DNA from: Micrococcales bacterium
GTDB taxonomy: Bacteria; Actinomycetota; Actinomycetes; Actinomycetales; Cellulomonadaceae
Direction of reading: 5' to 3'
Length of the DNA stretch: 64,000 nt
NCBI GenBank assembly: GCA_009785115.1
Contig: WQWY01000008.1
Span: forward strand, 44,741-108,740
Part shown: positions 19,533 through 28,567 of the stretch, piece by piece
How the letters are laid out: every line of letters starts with the position of its first letter
Position numbering within the stretch: the stretch's first letter is position 1
Position numbers and translations under genes: made by a program
Notes under the pieces: model-generated
Told to the model about the DNA's origin: nothing
The model's database searches: none
Seen by the model: the letters and a program-made list of their open reading frames with translations, nothing else

Positions 19533-21025
19533 AAGGACGCGCGCAGGGCGGCGATCCGCGCCAGGGTCGCGACCTTGCCGAGGATCTCCATCGACTCGAA
19601 CAGCGGCGGCGAGACCCGGCGTCCGGTCACCGCGACCCGTAGCGGGGTGTAGGCGAAGCGGGCCTTGATACCCAGCCCATCCGCGTCCACGAGCGCAGCG
19701 GTGAGCACCGCCTGGGTGTCGGCGGCGGCGAAGGGCTCGGGCACGTCGGCCAGCACCCGCGCGGCGGCGTCGAGCACATCAGCGGCCTCAGGGCGCAACG
19801 CAGCGCGAGCCTCGTCCTCCACGGTCAGGTCAGGGTCGGCGACGAACAGGAAGCCGAGCATCCCGACCGCCTCACCGAGCAGCGTCATCCGCTCTTGCAC
19901 CAGGGGTGCCCCGACCTCGAGCAGCGCCTGCTCGCGCGCCGTGAGATCAGCGTAGGCAGCGGCGGACGTCCGTCCGGCGGTATGCAGGTACGGCACCAGC
20001 CGGTCGCGGAAGTCTGCGGGGTCGAGCTGCCGCAGGTGCGTGGCGTTGATCGCCTCGGCCTTCTTCAGGTCGAACCTGGCCGGGTTGGGGTTCACGTCGG
20101 TGATGTCGAACGCCTCGACCATCTCCGCCATCGAGAACACGTCGCGGTCGGGGGCGATGGACCATCCCAGCAGGGCCAGGTAGTTGAGCAGCCCTTCGGG
20201 GGTGAAGCCGCGCTCGCGGTGCAGGAACAGGTTGGACTCCGGGTCCCGCTTGGAGAGCTTGCGGTTCCCCTCTCCCATGACGTACGGCAGGTGCCCGAAC
20301 CGCGGGACCGCCTCGGCCAGCCCCAGCTCGACCAGCGCCCGGTAGAGCACCACCTGACGCGGGGTGGACGAGAGCAGGTCTTCCCCGCGCAGCACGTGGG
20401 TGATGCCCATGAGCGCGTCGTCCACCGGGTTCACCAGCGTGTACAGCGGGTGCCCGTTGCCCCGGACGATGACGTAGTCGGGCACGGAGCCCGCCGGGAA
20501 GGTGACCGGGCCGCGCACCAGGTCGTCGAAGGTCACGTCGGTGTCGGGCATGCGCATCCGCAGCACCGGCTCGCGCCCCTCGGCCCGGTAGGCGGCCTTC
20601 TGCTCGTCGGTCAGGTCACGGTCGAACCCGTCGTACCCGAGCTTCGGGTCACGCCCGGCAGCACGGTGACGCGCCTCGACCTCCTCCGGCGTGGAGAACG
20701 ACTCGTAGGCGTACCCGGCCTTCAGCAGCCGGCGGGCGACCCCGGCGTACAGGTCCATGCGCTGCGACTGCCGGTAGGGCTCGTGCGGCCCCCCGACCTC
20801 GACCCCTTCGTCCCAGTCCAGCCCGAGCCACCGCAGCGCGTCGAGCAGCTGCTCGTAGGACTCCTGCGAGTCGCGCGCCGGGTCGGTGTCCTCGATCCGG
20901 AACACGAACGTCCCACCCACATGCCGGGCATACGCCCAGTTGAACAGGCACGTCCGGACCAACCCCACATGCGGGGTCCCGGTAGGCGACGGACAGAAAC
21001 GCACACGCACAGCACTGGTCGACAC
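19529..21025 (-). CDS. gltX: Glutamyl-tRNA synthetase
   Basis: 498 residues, class I aminoacyl-tRNA synthetase charging tRNA-Glu. [13 protein letters not shown] is the HIGH-type motif (here HVGL) and GNRKLSKRD the KMSKS-type motif. Length and C-terminal anticodon-binding domain are normal. A TAGGGT box lies eight bases before the GTG start with no ribosome site between, consistent with leaderless translation. The methyltransferase downstream overlaps by four bases. Confidence 0.96.
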   Translation of the reverse strand: MSTSAVRVRFCPSPTGTPHVGLVRTCLFNWAYARHVGGTFVFRIEDTDPARDSQESYEQLLDALRWLGLDWDEGVEVGGPHEPYRQSQRMDLYAGVARRLLKAGYAYESFSTPEEVEARHRAAGRDPKLGYDGFDRDLTDEQKAAYRAEGREPVLRMRMPDTDVTFDDLVRGPVTFPAGSVPDYVIVRGNGHPLYTLVNPVDDALMGITHVLRGEDLLSSTPRQVVLYRALVELGLAEAVPRFGHLPYVMGEGNRKLSKRDPESNLFLHRERGFTPEGLLNYLALLGWSIAPDRDVFSMAEMVEAFDITDVNPNPARFDLKKAEAINATHLRQLDPADFRDRLVPYLHTAGRTSAAAYADLTAREQALLEVGAPLVQERMTLLGEAVGMLGFLFVADPDLTVEDEARAALRPEAADVLDAAARVLADVPEPFAAADTQAVLTAALVDADGLGIKARFAYTPLRVAVTGRRVSPPLFESMEILGKVATLARIAALRASL

Positions 21026-21077
21026 AAGCCCCCACCCTACCGACGCCAGGACGCAGCAGCGTCAGCGGGGAGGAGAC

Positions 21078-21725
21078 TCACTCGTCGTCGTCCAGCGACC
21101 GCACATCGTCGGCGTTCACAGGGCGACCGACGTGCAGAACAGCCCTGCCCGTGCGCGAATCAACCCGCACCGTGGGTACCCCACGGTTGGCGAGGGCGTC
21201 GGCGCGTTCGTTGCCGGGGTCGCCGGAGTGGCCCTTGACCCAGGTCCAGCGGATGTCGTGGCGGGGGAGCTCGGCGTCGAGGGCCTGCCAGAGGTCTTGG
21301 TTGAGGACGGGTTTGCGGGCTGCGGTCTTCCAGCCGTTGCGTTTCCAGCCGGGCATCCAGCGGGTGACGCCGTTCATCACATACGTCGAGTCGACGTGCA
21401 GGACCACCTGGCAAGGACGGTTCAGGGCGCGGAGGGCCTCGATCACGGCGGTGAGCTCCATGCGGTTGTTCGTGGTGTGCTCCTCACCGCCGAACAGCTC
21501 TTTCTCGCGGTCGCCGAAACGCAGCAGCACGCCCCAGCCGCCCGGGCCAGGGTTGTTCTTGCAGGCGCCGTCTGTCCAGATCTCCACCGTCGTGACCGAC
21601 GGGCCTCCCCCGGCTTCGGCGCGAGCAACCCCAGCACCAGCCGCACCGGAAGACGCAGCCGAGCCCGAGGAAACTGCGTCCGGAAAACTAGCCGCGCCCG
21701 AGGACGCGGGCCTCGCGGGGCTCAC
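21078..21725 (-). CDS. rnhA: Ribonuclease HI
   Basis: RNase H domain starting at about residue 44 ([16 protein letters not shown]). Catalytic Asp (DGA), Glu (NNRMELTAV), Asp (HVDSTYV) and the His/Asp loop ([13 protein letters not shown]) are all present. It removes RNA from RNA-DNA hybrids. The ATG at 21725 overlaps the stop of the upstream FAH gene (ATGA) and would add a 40-residue Ala/Ser-rich extension. An internal GTG just before the RNase H domain is the alternative start. I keep the coupled start, with the N-terminus uncertain. Confidence 0.92.
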   Translation of the reverse strand: MSPARPASSGAASFPDAVSSGSAASSGAAGAGVARAEAGGGPSVTTVEIWTDGACKNNPGPGGWGVLLRFGDREKELFGGEEHTTNNRMELTAVIEALRALNRPCQVVLHVDSTYVMNGVTRWMPGWKRNGWKTAARKPVLNQDLWQALDAELPRHDIRWTWVKGHSGDPGNERADALANRGVPTVRVDSRTGRAVLHVGRPVNADDVRSLDDDE

Positions 21726-22504
21726 CGGCGCAGCACCGGGTTGCGGAGGGTGCCGATCTGCTCGATCTCGACCTCCACCACGTCGCGGTGCTCGAGGCGG
21801 CCCACGCCGGCGGGGGTGCCGGTGAGGATCACGTCGCCGGGCAGCAGGGTGAACGCCTCGGAGATGTAGGAGATCAGGTACGGCACGTCGAAGGTCATCT
21901 GCGAGGTGGTGCCGTGCTGGCGTCGTTCGCCGTTGACGCGCACGCTCACCTCAAGGTCTTCTACGTCGAGCCCGGGCACGATCCACGGGCCGAGGGGGCA
22001 CGAGGTGTCGAAGCCCTTGGCGCGGGACCACTGGGACTCCGCGCGCTGCACGTCGCGGGCGGTGACATCGTTGGCGCAGGTGAAGCCGAAGACGTGGGCC
22101 ATGGCGGCCTCGGGCGAGACGTCCTTGGTGACCTTGCCGATCACCACCGCGAGCTCGCCCTCGTGCTCGACCTGGGCCGACCAGTCGGGAGCGATGATCG
22201 GGTCGTCCGGGCCGATCACAGCGGTGTTCGGCTTGAAGAACAGCAGGGGTTTCTCCGGCACCTCGCTGCCCATCTCGTGGGCGTGCTCGACGTAGTTGCG
22301 CCCGACGCACACGATCTTCGACCGGGGGATCACCGGGGCCAGCAGCCTCACGCCGTCGTCGTTCAGCCGCACCCGCTCGCCGGTGGGCTGCACGGGCATG
22401 TAGATCGGGTCGCCGCTGATGACGACCAGCTCGGCGTCGTCACCGTCCCCCTCGACCAGCGCGAAACGGGGATCAGAACCTTGGGTGAACCTGGCGATGC
22501 GCAC
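21722..22504 (-). CDS. Fumarylacetoacetate hydrolase family protein
   Basis: 260 residues. FAH-fold enzymes break or isomerise beta-diketo acids using a bound metal; members include oxaloacetate decarboxylases/tautomerases and acylpyruvases. Metal ligands are seen in [13 protein letters not shown] (two Glu) and [11 protein letters not shown] (Asp). [16 protein letters not shown] is the conserved entry motif. Exact substrate not determinable. TAGGCT sits six bases before the GTG start, a leaderless arrangement. It is coupled to rnhA downstream. Confidence 0.88.
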   Translation of the reverse strand: MRIARFTQGSDPRFALVEGDGDDAELVVISGDPIYMPVQPTGERVRLNDDGVRLLAPVIPRSKIVCVGRNYVEHAHEMGSEVPEKPLLFFKPNTAVIGPDDPIIAPDWSAQVEHEGELAVVIGKVTKDVSPEAAMAHVFGFTCANDVTARDVQRAESQWSRAKGFDTSCPLGPWIVPGLDVEDLEVSVRVNGERRQHGTTSQMTFDVPYLISYISEAFTLLPGDVILTGTPAGVGRLEHRDVVEVEIEQIGTLRNPVLRR

Positions 22505-22592
22505 GGGGCAAGCCTAGGGCGTGCGGCGAGAGCACATGCGCGAGCGAGGGGTGTCCGGTGCGTGCCCAGACGGGTCGGGGTAGATGCCACCT

Positions 22593-22623
22593 GTCCGTAC
22601 GACCTCTAGGAGGTCACGCGGAC
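22593..22623 (-). terminator. Hairpin between hypothetical gene and FAH gene
   Basis: GTCCG, TAC, GACCTC, loop TAG, GAGGTC, ACG, CGGAC gives an 11-pair stem with one internal bulge. It follows the minus-strand hypothetical gene and precedes the FAH promoter. No T-run is visible. Confidence 0.5.
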
Positions 22624-22640
22624 GGGTGGTGGCGACAGGG

Positions 22641-23099
22641 CTAGGCGGCGCTCGGTGACGACGGGGCGGGCACGGCCTGCGAGTCCGCGACGACGCCGCG
22701 CACGTAGTCGAGGGTCATCCGCGACTCCAGCACCGGGAGGTGGATCAGCCCGACGGGGTAGTCCTCCGGGAGCGGGGCCCTGCCCGGCTGGATGAGCAGC
22801 ATCAGCGTCGCGCCGGTCAGACGCTCCGGGTCGTCGGGGACCTCACCGGCACGGGCCTCGGCCACCGCGTCGCTGACCAGCGTGTGCAGCACCTCGGTCG
22901 CCTCGGGCTCGGCGAGCAGGACGTCCTCGTAGCGGCGCGTGACGACGGCCAGGTCCTGGATCTCCTCGGTGAGCGTGCGTCGTTCAGGCATCGGCAACCA
23001 CTGGCCGTGGCTCAGCGCCGTCCGTGCGGCACGCAGCCGCCCCAGGGTGTCCCGGTGCTCCATCGCCGTCCGGACGTACTTGCCTGCTGCCTCGCTCAC
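22641..23099 (-). CDS. Hypothetical protein, 152 residues
   Basis: Acidic, mostly helical-looking soluble protein starting MSEAAGKYVRTAMEH, with no signal peptide or membrane segment and no domain I recognise. Codon usage matches the surroundings, so it is probably a real gene. It lies divergent from the helicase gene with a 124-base gap. No functional call is possible. Confidence 0.6.
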   Translation of the reverse strand: MSEAAGKYVRTAMEHRDTLGRLRAARTALSHGQWLPMPERRTLTEEIQDLAVVTRRYEDVLLAEPEATEVLHTLVSDAVAEARAGEVPDDPERLTGATLMLLIQPGRAPLPEDYPVGLIHLPVLESRMTLDYVRGVVADSQAVPAPSSPSAA

Positions 23100-23223
23100 G
23101 GTTCGACCTCATCGTTCTCGACCCCAGCGAGCACACCGCTTGCTGGGGCCCGAACCGTAACAACGCGGACGCCCGCCCGTGGGGGTTTTATCGACGCGGG
23201 CCCAACCGTGCCAGGATCGTTAT

Positions 23224-25818
23224 GTGGCCGACCACACCTCCCCCGCCCCGTCCTCGCCGCCGGCTGGCTCGCTCCTCGCTGGCTCGCTCGCCGCCCGGGT
23301 GCCGTCCGACGCCGACCCGGACACGCTGGCGCAGGCGTTCCTCGACTGGGCGCACGAGCGGGGCCTGAGCCTCTACGCCCACCAGGAAGAGTCGCTGCTG
23401 GCCCTGGTCACCGACGCGCACGTGATCGTGTCGACGCCCACAGGCTCGGGCAAGTCTCTGATCGCGGTCGCCGCGCACTTCACCGCGCTGGCCCGGGGGG
23501 TGCGCTCGTACTACACCGCACCGCTCAAGGCGCTGGTCTCGGAGAAGTTCTTCGCGCTGGTCGAGGTGTTCGGGGCGGCGAACGTCGGCATGGTCACCGG
23601 GGACGCCTCGGTGAACCCCGACGCCCCGATCGTGTGCTGTACCGCGGAGATCCTGGCGAACCTGGCCCTGCGCGACGGCGTGGACGCCGACGTGGGCCAG
23701 GTGGTCATGGACGAGTTCCACTTCTACGCCGACCCTCAGCGCGGCTGGGCCTGGCAGGTGCCGCTGCTGGAGCTGACGCGGGCGCAGATGGTGCTCATGT
23801 CGGCCACGCTCGGTGACGTCTCGTTCTTCGTGGACGACCTGACCCGGCGCAGCCGCCGAGAAGTCGCCGTCGTGGACGACGCGGTGCGCCCCGTCCCCCT
23901 CACCTACGCCTACGCCGTCGAGCCCCTGAACGACCTCCTGGCCGAGCTGGTCACCACCCGACGCTCCCCCGTCTACGTCGTGCACTTCACGCAGAAAGAA
24001 GCGGTGGAGCGCGCCCAGGCCCTGGTCTCGGGGAACCTCGCCACCCGCGTCCAGCGCGACGCGATCGCTGCCGAGCTGGGCGGTTTTCGCTTCGCCGGCG
24101 GGTTCGGGCAGTCCTTGTCCCGGCTGCTGCGCCACGGCGTGGGCGTGCACCACGCCGGGATGCTGCCGCGCTACCGGCGGGTGGTCGAGCGCCTCACCCA
24201 GCGGGGCCTGCTGCCGGTGGTGTGCGGCACCGACACCCTCGGTGTGGGCATCAACGTGCCGATCCGCACCGTGGTGATGACCTCCCTGGTCAAGTACGAC
24301 GGGCAGCGGATGCGCCACCTCACCGCCCGGGAGTTCCACCAGGTCGCCGGACGGGCTGGGCGTGCCGGGTTCGACACGCTCGGCGAGGTGGTGGTCATGG
24401 CCCCTGAGCATGTGATCGAGAACCGCAAGGCCCTGCTCAAGGCTGGGGACGACCCGAAGAAGCTCCGCAAGATCGTCCGCAAGCAGGCCCCCGCGGGCAA
24501 GGTGAACTGGACCGAAGCGACCTTCGAGCGGCTCCGCGACGCGCCGCCCGAGCCGCTGACCAGCCACTTCCAGGTCACTCACGCGATGGTGCTCAACCTG
24601 TTGTCGCGGCAGGAGCGCACCGGGGCCGACCCGATCGCGGCGATGCGGAGCCTCCTCCTGGACAACCACGAGCCGCCGTCCGCACGCGGCCGTCTGGTGC
24701 GCCGCACGGTGGAGATCTACCGGTCGCTGCGCGCCGCCGGGGTGGTCGAGCGGCCCTGGGTGGACGACCCCGAGGCTCCTCGCGGGCGCCGCCTGGGCAT
24801 CCGGCTCACCGCGGAGATCCCGCCGGAGTTCGCGCTCAACCAGGCGCTGTCACCGTTCGCCTACGCCGCGCTGGACCTGCTCGACAGGGACGACGCCGGG
24901 TATGCGCTCGACGTGGTCTCGATCATCGAGGCGACCCTGGACGACCCCCGCCAGGTGCTCGCCGCGCAGGAGAACCAGGCCAAGGGCGAGGCGGTCGCCG
25001 CGATGAAGGCCGACGGCCTGGACTACGACGAGCGCATGGCCGCGCTCGAGGAGATCACCTACCCCCGCCCGCTGGCCGAGCAGCTGGGGGCGGCGTTCAC
25101 GGCCTACCGGCACACCAACCCGTGGGTGGCCGACCTCACCCCGTCACCGAAGTCGGTGGTGCGCGACATGGCCGAGCGGGGGGCGACCTTCGCCGACTAC
25201 GTGGCGGTGTATCAGCTGGCACGCACCGAGGGTGTGCTGCTGCGCTACCTGACCGACGCGTACCGGGCGCTGCGCCAGGTGGTCCCTGTCGAGCGCCGCA
25301 CCGAAGACCTCGAGGAGATCATCGACTGGCTGGGCGACCAGGTGGCACGCACCGACTCCTCGCTCTTGGAGGAGTGGGAGCACCTGGCCCACCCCGACGA
25401 GGCCCCGCCCTCGCCAGACCAGGACGCCCCGGCGCCGGCCTCCGTCAGCCCCCGGGTGCTGCGGGCGATGGTCCGTCAGGCGGTGTTCCGCCGGGTCGAG
25501 CTCGCGGCGCGAGAGGCCTACGACGCGCTCGCGGCCCTGGGGGACGTCGACGCCGACGGGCAACCCTGGGACGCCGAGCGGTGGGCGGTCGCGCTGGACC
25601 CGTTCTACGAGGAGCACGAGGAGATCCTCACCGGGCCTGAGGCTCGCGGCCCGGACCTGTTCGCGGTCACCGAGGAGCCGGGCCGGTGGCTGGTCCGTCA
25701 GACCCTGGACGACTCTGACGAGCACCACGACTGGCGGCTCGAGGTGGAGGTCGATCTCGAGGCCACGTCGTCGTCCGGCGAGGTCGCGCTGAAGGTGCGT
25801 TCCGTCGGGCCGTGGTAG
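23224..25818 (+). CDS. DEAD/DEAH-box helicase with DUF3516 C-terminal domain
   Basis: 864 residues from the GTG at 23224, which has AGGA seven bases upstream. It is a Ski2/Mtr4-like superfamily 2 helicase: motif I TPTGSGKS, motif II MDEFHFY, motif III MSATLG, motif VI QVAGRAGRAG. The C-terminal half (about 450-864) is the DUF3516 domain that follows the helicase core in an actinobacterial family. RNA or DNA unwinding is likely, but the biological substrate is not known to me. The stop codon runs directly into a hairpin. Confidence 0.88.
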   Translation: MADHTSPAPSSPPAGSLLAGSLAARVPSDADPDTLAQAFLDWAHERGLSLYAHQEESLLALVTDAHVIVSTPTGSGKSLIAVAAHFTALARGVRSYYTAPLKALVSEKFFALVEVFGAANVGMVTGDASVNPDAPIVCCTAEILANLALRDGVDADVGQVVMDEFHFYADPQRGWAWQVPLLELTRAQMVLMSATLGDVSFFVDDLTRRSRREVAVVDDAVRPVPLTYAYAVEPLNDLLAELVTTRRSPVYVVHFTQKEAVERAQALVSGNLATRVQRDAIAAELGGFRFAGGFGQSLSRLLRHGVGVHHAGMLPRYRRVVERLTQRGLLPVVCGTDTLGVGINVPIRTVVMTSLVKYDGQRMRHLTAREFHQVAGRAGRAGFDTLGEVVVMAPEHVIENRKALLKAGDDPKKLRKIVRKQAPAGKVNWTEATFERLRDAPPEPLTSHFQVTHAMVLNLLSRQERTGADPIAAMRSLLLDNHEPPSARGRLVRRTVEIYRSLRAAGVVERPWVDDPEAPRGRRLGIRLTAEIPPEFALNQALSPFAYAALDLLDRDDAGYALDVVSIIEATLDDPRQVLAAQENQAKGEAVAAMKADGLDYDERMAALEEITYPRPLAEQLGAAFTAYRHTNPWVADLTPSPKSVVRDMAERGATFADYVAVYQLARTEGVLLRYLTDAYRALRQVVPVERRTEDLEEIIDWLGDQVARTDSSLLEEWEHLAHPDEAPPSPDQDAPAPASVSPRVLRAMVRQAVFRRVELAAREAYDALAALGDVDADGQPWDAERWAVALDPFYEEHEEILTGPEARGPDLFAVTEEPGRWLVRQTLDDSDEHHDWRLEVEVDLEATSSSGEVALKVRSVGPW

Positions 25819-25835
25819 GCGAGGTTAGCCTCGCC
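25818..25835 (+). terminator. Intrinsic terminator of the helicase gene
   Basis: GGCGAGG-TTAG-CCTCGCC is a perfect 7-bp stem beginning at the last base of the stop codon and followed by TTATT. It overlaps the first iron-box-like sequence. Confidence 0.6.
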
Positions 25836-25865
25836 TTATTCTGACAGTAGGCGAGCCTAACCTAT
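25820..25865 (+). promoter_or_regulatory. Two DtxR/IdeR-like iron boxes upstream of the VIT gene
   Basis: Against the 19-base DtxR/IdeR consensus TTAGGTTAGSCTAACCTAA, bases 25847-25865 match at about 15 positions (gtaggcgagcctaacctat) and bases 25820-25838 at about 13. The two sites also form a long inverted repeat with arms AGGTTAGCCTCGCCT and AGGCGAGCCTAACCT (one mismatch). The location is 67-112 bases before an iron-transport gene. Counts were made by eye. Confidence 0.75.
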
Positions 25866-25931
25866 GTTTCCGCTGGTCAGGCGAGTGAATGATAGTGACA
25901 CCCAAGGCGTTCATGCTCTACCCTGTCCGCC

Positions 25932-26531
25932 ATGTCCGAAACTGCTTCCCCGACCGCCGACGCGCCCACCCCGCTGTCCGCCAAGCACCTGAACGCCCTG
26001 CGCGCGGCGGTGCTGGGCGCCAACGACGGCATCGTCTCGATCGCCGCGGTGCTGCTCGGCGTCATCGGTGCGACGAGCGACACCAAGACTCTCGCCATCG
26101 CCGCGGTCGCCGCGATGAGCGCCGGGGCGTTCGCCATGGCGACGGGTGAGTACGTCTCGGTGAGCAGCCAGCGCGACGCGGAGCTCGTCGCCCGCGTCCA
26201 CGCCCGTTCGAAGGGCGCCCAGGACGACGAGGTCGAGGCGATCATGCTGACCAGCCCGACGCACGCCGCCATCGCCTCCTTCCTCGCCTTCCTCGCGGGC
26301 GGCATCATCCCGACCGTCGTCGCCTTCGCCCCGTGGGGTGCCTACCGGGGAACCGCGACCTTCGTCGCCGTCGTCCTGGCGCTGGTCGTCACCGGGTGGC
26401 TCTCCGCGCGCGCCGCGAACGCGTCGGTGCGCCGGGCCATCGTGCGCATCGTGGTCGGCGGCTCGTTGGCGATGGCCATCACCTACGGCATCGGCAGGCT
26501 GGTCGGCCACCTGGCCGGCGTCGACATCTGA
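25932..26531 (+). CDS. VIT1/CCC1-family iron/manganese transporter
   Basis: 199 residues with about five hydrophobic segments. LRAAVLGANDGIVSIAAVLLGV and the following AMSAGAFAMATGEYVSVSSQ are the membrane motifs of the vacuolar iron transporter family, which in bacteria exports Fe(II) or Mn(II). The short hydrophilic loop (DAELVARVHARSKG) is the metal-binding domain region. TACCCT lies seven bases before the ATG, so a leaderless transcript is likely. Two iron boxes upstream suggest control by a DtxR/IdeR-type regulator, as expected for a protein dealing with excess iron. Confidence 0.9.
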   Translation: MSETASPTADAPTPLSAKHLNALRAAVLGANDGIVSIAAVLLGVIGATSDTKTLAIAAVAAMSAGAFAMATGEYVSVSSQRDAELVARVHARSKGAQDDEVEAIMLTSPTHAAIASFLAFLAGGIIPTVVAFAPWGAYRGTATFVAVVLALVVTGWLSARAANASVRRAIVRIVVGGSLAMAITYGIGRLVGHLAGVDI

Positions 26532-26544
26532 CCCCTGGCCCCGT

Positions 26545-26578
26545 GGCGGGACGTCTGCTCACCGGCAGACGTCCCGCC
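26545..26578 (+). terminator. Strong hairpin terminator after the VIT gene
   Basis: GGCGGGACGTCTGC, loop TCACCG, GCAGACGTCCCGCC: a perfect 14-bp stem 13 bases after the stop codon. No T-run follows, as is common in high-G+C actinobacteria. Confidence 0.75.
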
Positions 26579-26673
26579 GCCTCGCCGAAGCCTCTCGGCA
26601 TCTGGCAAGACTCCGACGAAGCGGTGGGCGGGCATGTGGTCGGGAGGAGCGGCGGGCGCAGTACGGTCAGGGG

Positions 26674-27381
26674 ATGGAGGAGCAGCTGACGGAACGGCTC
26701 GGGGCCGTGCGGGCTCGGGTAGACGCGGCCGCCCACGCCGCCGGGCGGGACCCGGACGAGGTCACCGTGCTGCTGGCGACCAAGAACCAGCCGGCCGAGG
26801 CGATCCGGGCCGCGCTGAGCCTGCCCGGTGCTGCGAGGATGCTGCGCGGGGAGAACCGGGTGCAAGAGCTGGTCGCCAAGGGGCCAGCCCTGACCGGGCT
26901 GACGACGCCGACTCATCTGATCGGCCCCTTGCAGTCGAACAAGATCAACGCCGCCCTGCGCTGGGTGACCTGCGTGGAGTCCGTCGAGTCGCCCGGCCTG
27001 GCCGACCGGCTGGCGGCCCGGGTCCAGACCCCGGACGAACCCGACCGCACCCTGGACGTCATGGTCCAGGTCAACGTCTCCGGAGAACCGACCAAGCACG
27101 GTGTCGCTCCCGACGACGCCCTCCCCCTGGCCCGGCACGTCGCGACCCTGCCCAGCCTGCGCCTGGTCGGCTTCATGACGATCGGCGCGCACACGCCAGA
27201 CGAGACCGTGGTCCGCACCGGTTTCGCCGCCCTGCGCGCGGTGCGCGACGCCGCTCTCGCTGACGGCCTGGCCACCGCAGCCCACCTGTCCATGGGCATG
27301 AGCGGTGACCTCGAGCTGGCCGTCGCCGAGGGCGCGACCATCGTCCGTGTCGGCACCGCCGTCTTCGGCCCCCGGTCCTGA
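26674..27381 (+). CDS. YggS-family pyridoxal-phosphate homeostasis protein
   Basis: 235 residues from the ATG at 26674. A PLP-binding TIM-barrel protein with the family motifs TKNQPAEAI (Lys that binds PLP), HLIGPLQSNKI, VQVNVSGEPTKHG and HLSMGMSGDLELAVAEG. It keeps free PLP and amino-acid pools balanced. TACGGT is located six bases before the ATG with no ribosome site, a leaderless pattern. In many actinobacteria yggS sits with ftsZ and sepF; here it is alone. Confidence 0.93.
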   Translation: MEEQLTERLGAVRARVDAAAHAAGRDPDEVTVLLATKNQPAEAIRAALSLPGAARMLRGENRVQELVAKGPALTGLTTPTHLIGPLQSNKINAALRWVTCVESVESPGLADRLAARVQTPDEPDRTLDVMVQVNVSGEPTKHGVAPDDALPLARHVATLPSLRLVGFMTIGAHTPDETVVRTGFAALRAVRDAALADGLATAAHLSMGMSGDLELAVAEGATIVRVGTAVFGPRS

Positions 27382-27398
27382 GCGGCTGTCAGCCCCAG

Positions 27399-27432
27399 GC
27401 AGTCGTCAGGCCCAGGCAGTCGTCAGGCCCAG
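27399..27432. repeat. Two tandem 17-bp repeats
   Basis: gcagtcgtcaggcccag occurs twice without a gap in the 75-base space between the convergent yggS and lplA genes, with partial copies on both sides. Likely slippage product; no function suggested. Confidence 0.8.
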
Positions 27433-27456
27433 ACAAGCGCCGGGCACGAGCAGACG

Positions 27457-28533
27457 TCAGGGGACGCGGGCGGTCCAGGTGGGGTCGGCGAACTTGGTGG
27501 TCACCAGGTGCTCGGCACGGGCGAGCTCGTCAGCGGTCAGCTCGCCGCGCCGGGTGCGGTAGCGGCCCTCGAAGTGGGCCTTGAGCATCGCGACCACCTC
27601 GGAGCGCGGCAGGTGGGTCTGCGAGCGCACCGGGTCGACCCGCTTGTTCGCCGAACGGGTGCCCTTGTCGGAGATCTTCTCCCGGCCGATCCGCAGCACC
27701 TGGAGCATCTTGTCCGCGTCGATGTCGTAGGCCATGGTCACGTGGTGCAGCACGGCACCGCCGGCCAGGCGCTTCTGTGCCGACCCGGCCAGCTTGCCCG
27801 CGGGCGACGCGATGTCGTTGAGCCCGGAGACGAACGCCTTGACCCCGACGTCCGCGAGCGCGTCGATCACCCAGGCGTTGAGGAACGCGTAGGACTCCTC
27901 GAAGCTCATCCCGTCCACCAGGGACTCGGGCACCACCAGCGAGAACGTCACGCAGTTGCCGGCCTCCATGAACATCGCGCCGCCGCCGGAGATGCGGCGC
28001 ACCACGGTGACCCCCAGGCGCTGGGCGGCCTCCAGGTCGACCTCGTTGCGCAGCGACTGGAACGAGCCGATGACCGTCGCGGCCTCGTCCCACTCCCAGA
28101 AGCGCAGGGTCGGCCCGCGCCGGCCCGCGGCGAGGTCTTCGGTGAGCACCTGGTCGAGCGCGACGAGCATCGCCGGCGTCAGCGGGCCGGGGTGGATCAC
28201 CTCGAGCTCGTGGTCGTCCCACGTGGTCGACAGCCCCAGGGCACGGTGCACCGCCATGGCCACAGCCCGCTCGTCGAAGCCGACCATGGCGACCGGCCCG
28301 GCGATCTCGCCGCTCGACACCGCCGCGTCGAGAGCGGTTCGGACCGCCTGGGCCAGCACCGTCACGCTCGCGTCGGCAGGCTGCCCGGTCAGCGCCCGGC
28401 CGATGACGCCCAGCGCCTCGTCAGGCTCGAGGAAGAAGTCCCCGCTGACGACCACCTCACCGAGAGCCCCGCCTGCCGTCTCGACATCGACGACGACGAG
28501 CTTGCCACCTGGAACCTTGTACTCGCCATGCAC
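27457..28533 (-). CDS. lplA: Lipoate-protein ligase A family protein
   Basis: 358 residues. The catalytic LplA/biotin-ligase fold (about 110-300) contains RRISGGGAMFMEAGNCVTFSL and a later GKLAGSAQKR with the reactive Lys. It attaches lipoate to 2-oxoacid dehydrogenase E2 and glycine cleavage H protein. The first 80 residues (HGEYKVPGGKLV onward) look like the lipoate-ligase accessory domain that normally follows the catalytic domain, so the domain order appears reversed compared with E. coli LplA. TAGGGT lies six bases before the GTG start. Confidence 0.87.
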   Translation of the reverse strand: MHGEYKVPGGKLVVVDVETAGGALGEVVVSGDFFLEPDEALGVIGRALTGQPADASVTVLAQAVRTALDAAVSSGEIAGPVAMVGFDERAVAMAVHRALGLSTTWDDHELEVIHPGPLTPAMLVALDQVLTEDLAAGRRGPTLRFWEWDEAATVIGSFQSLRNEVDLEAAQRLGVTVVRRISGGGAMFMEAGNCVTFSLVVPESLVDGMSFEESYAFLNAWVIDALADVGVKAFVSGLNDIASPAGKLAGSAQKRLAGGAVLHHVTMAYDIDADKMLQVLRIGREKISDKGTRSANKRVDPVRSQTHLPRSEVVAMLKAHFEGRYRTRRGELTADELARAEHLVTTKFADPTWTARVP

Positions 28534-28567
28534 CCCGCTACCCTAACGGGCCCGCGACCCTCACGGA

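Noticed and set aside
21026..21077. tRNA gene expected near gltX
   Set aside because: Only 52 bases are available and no cloverleaf or TTC-loop is visible.
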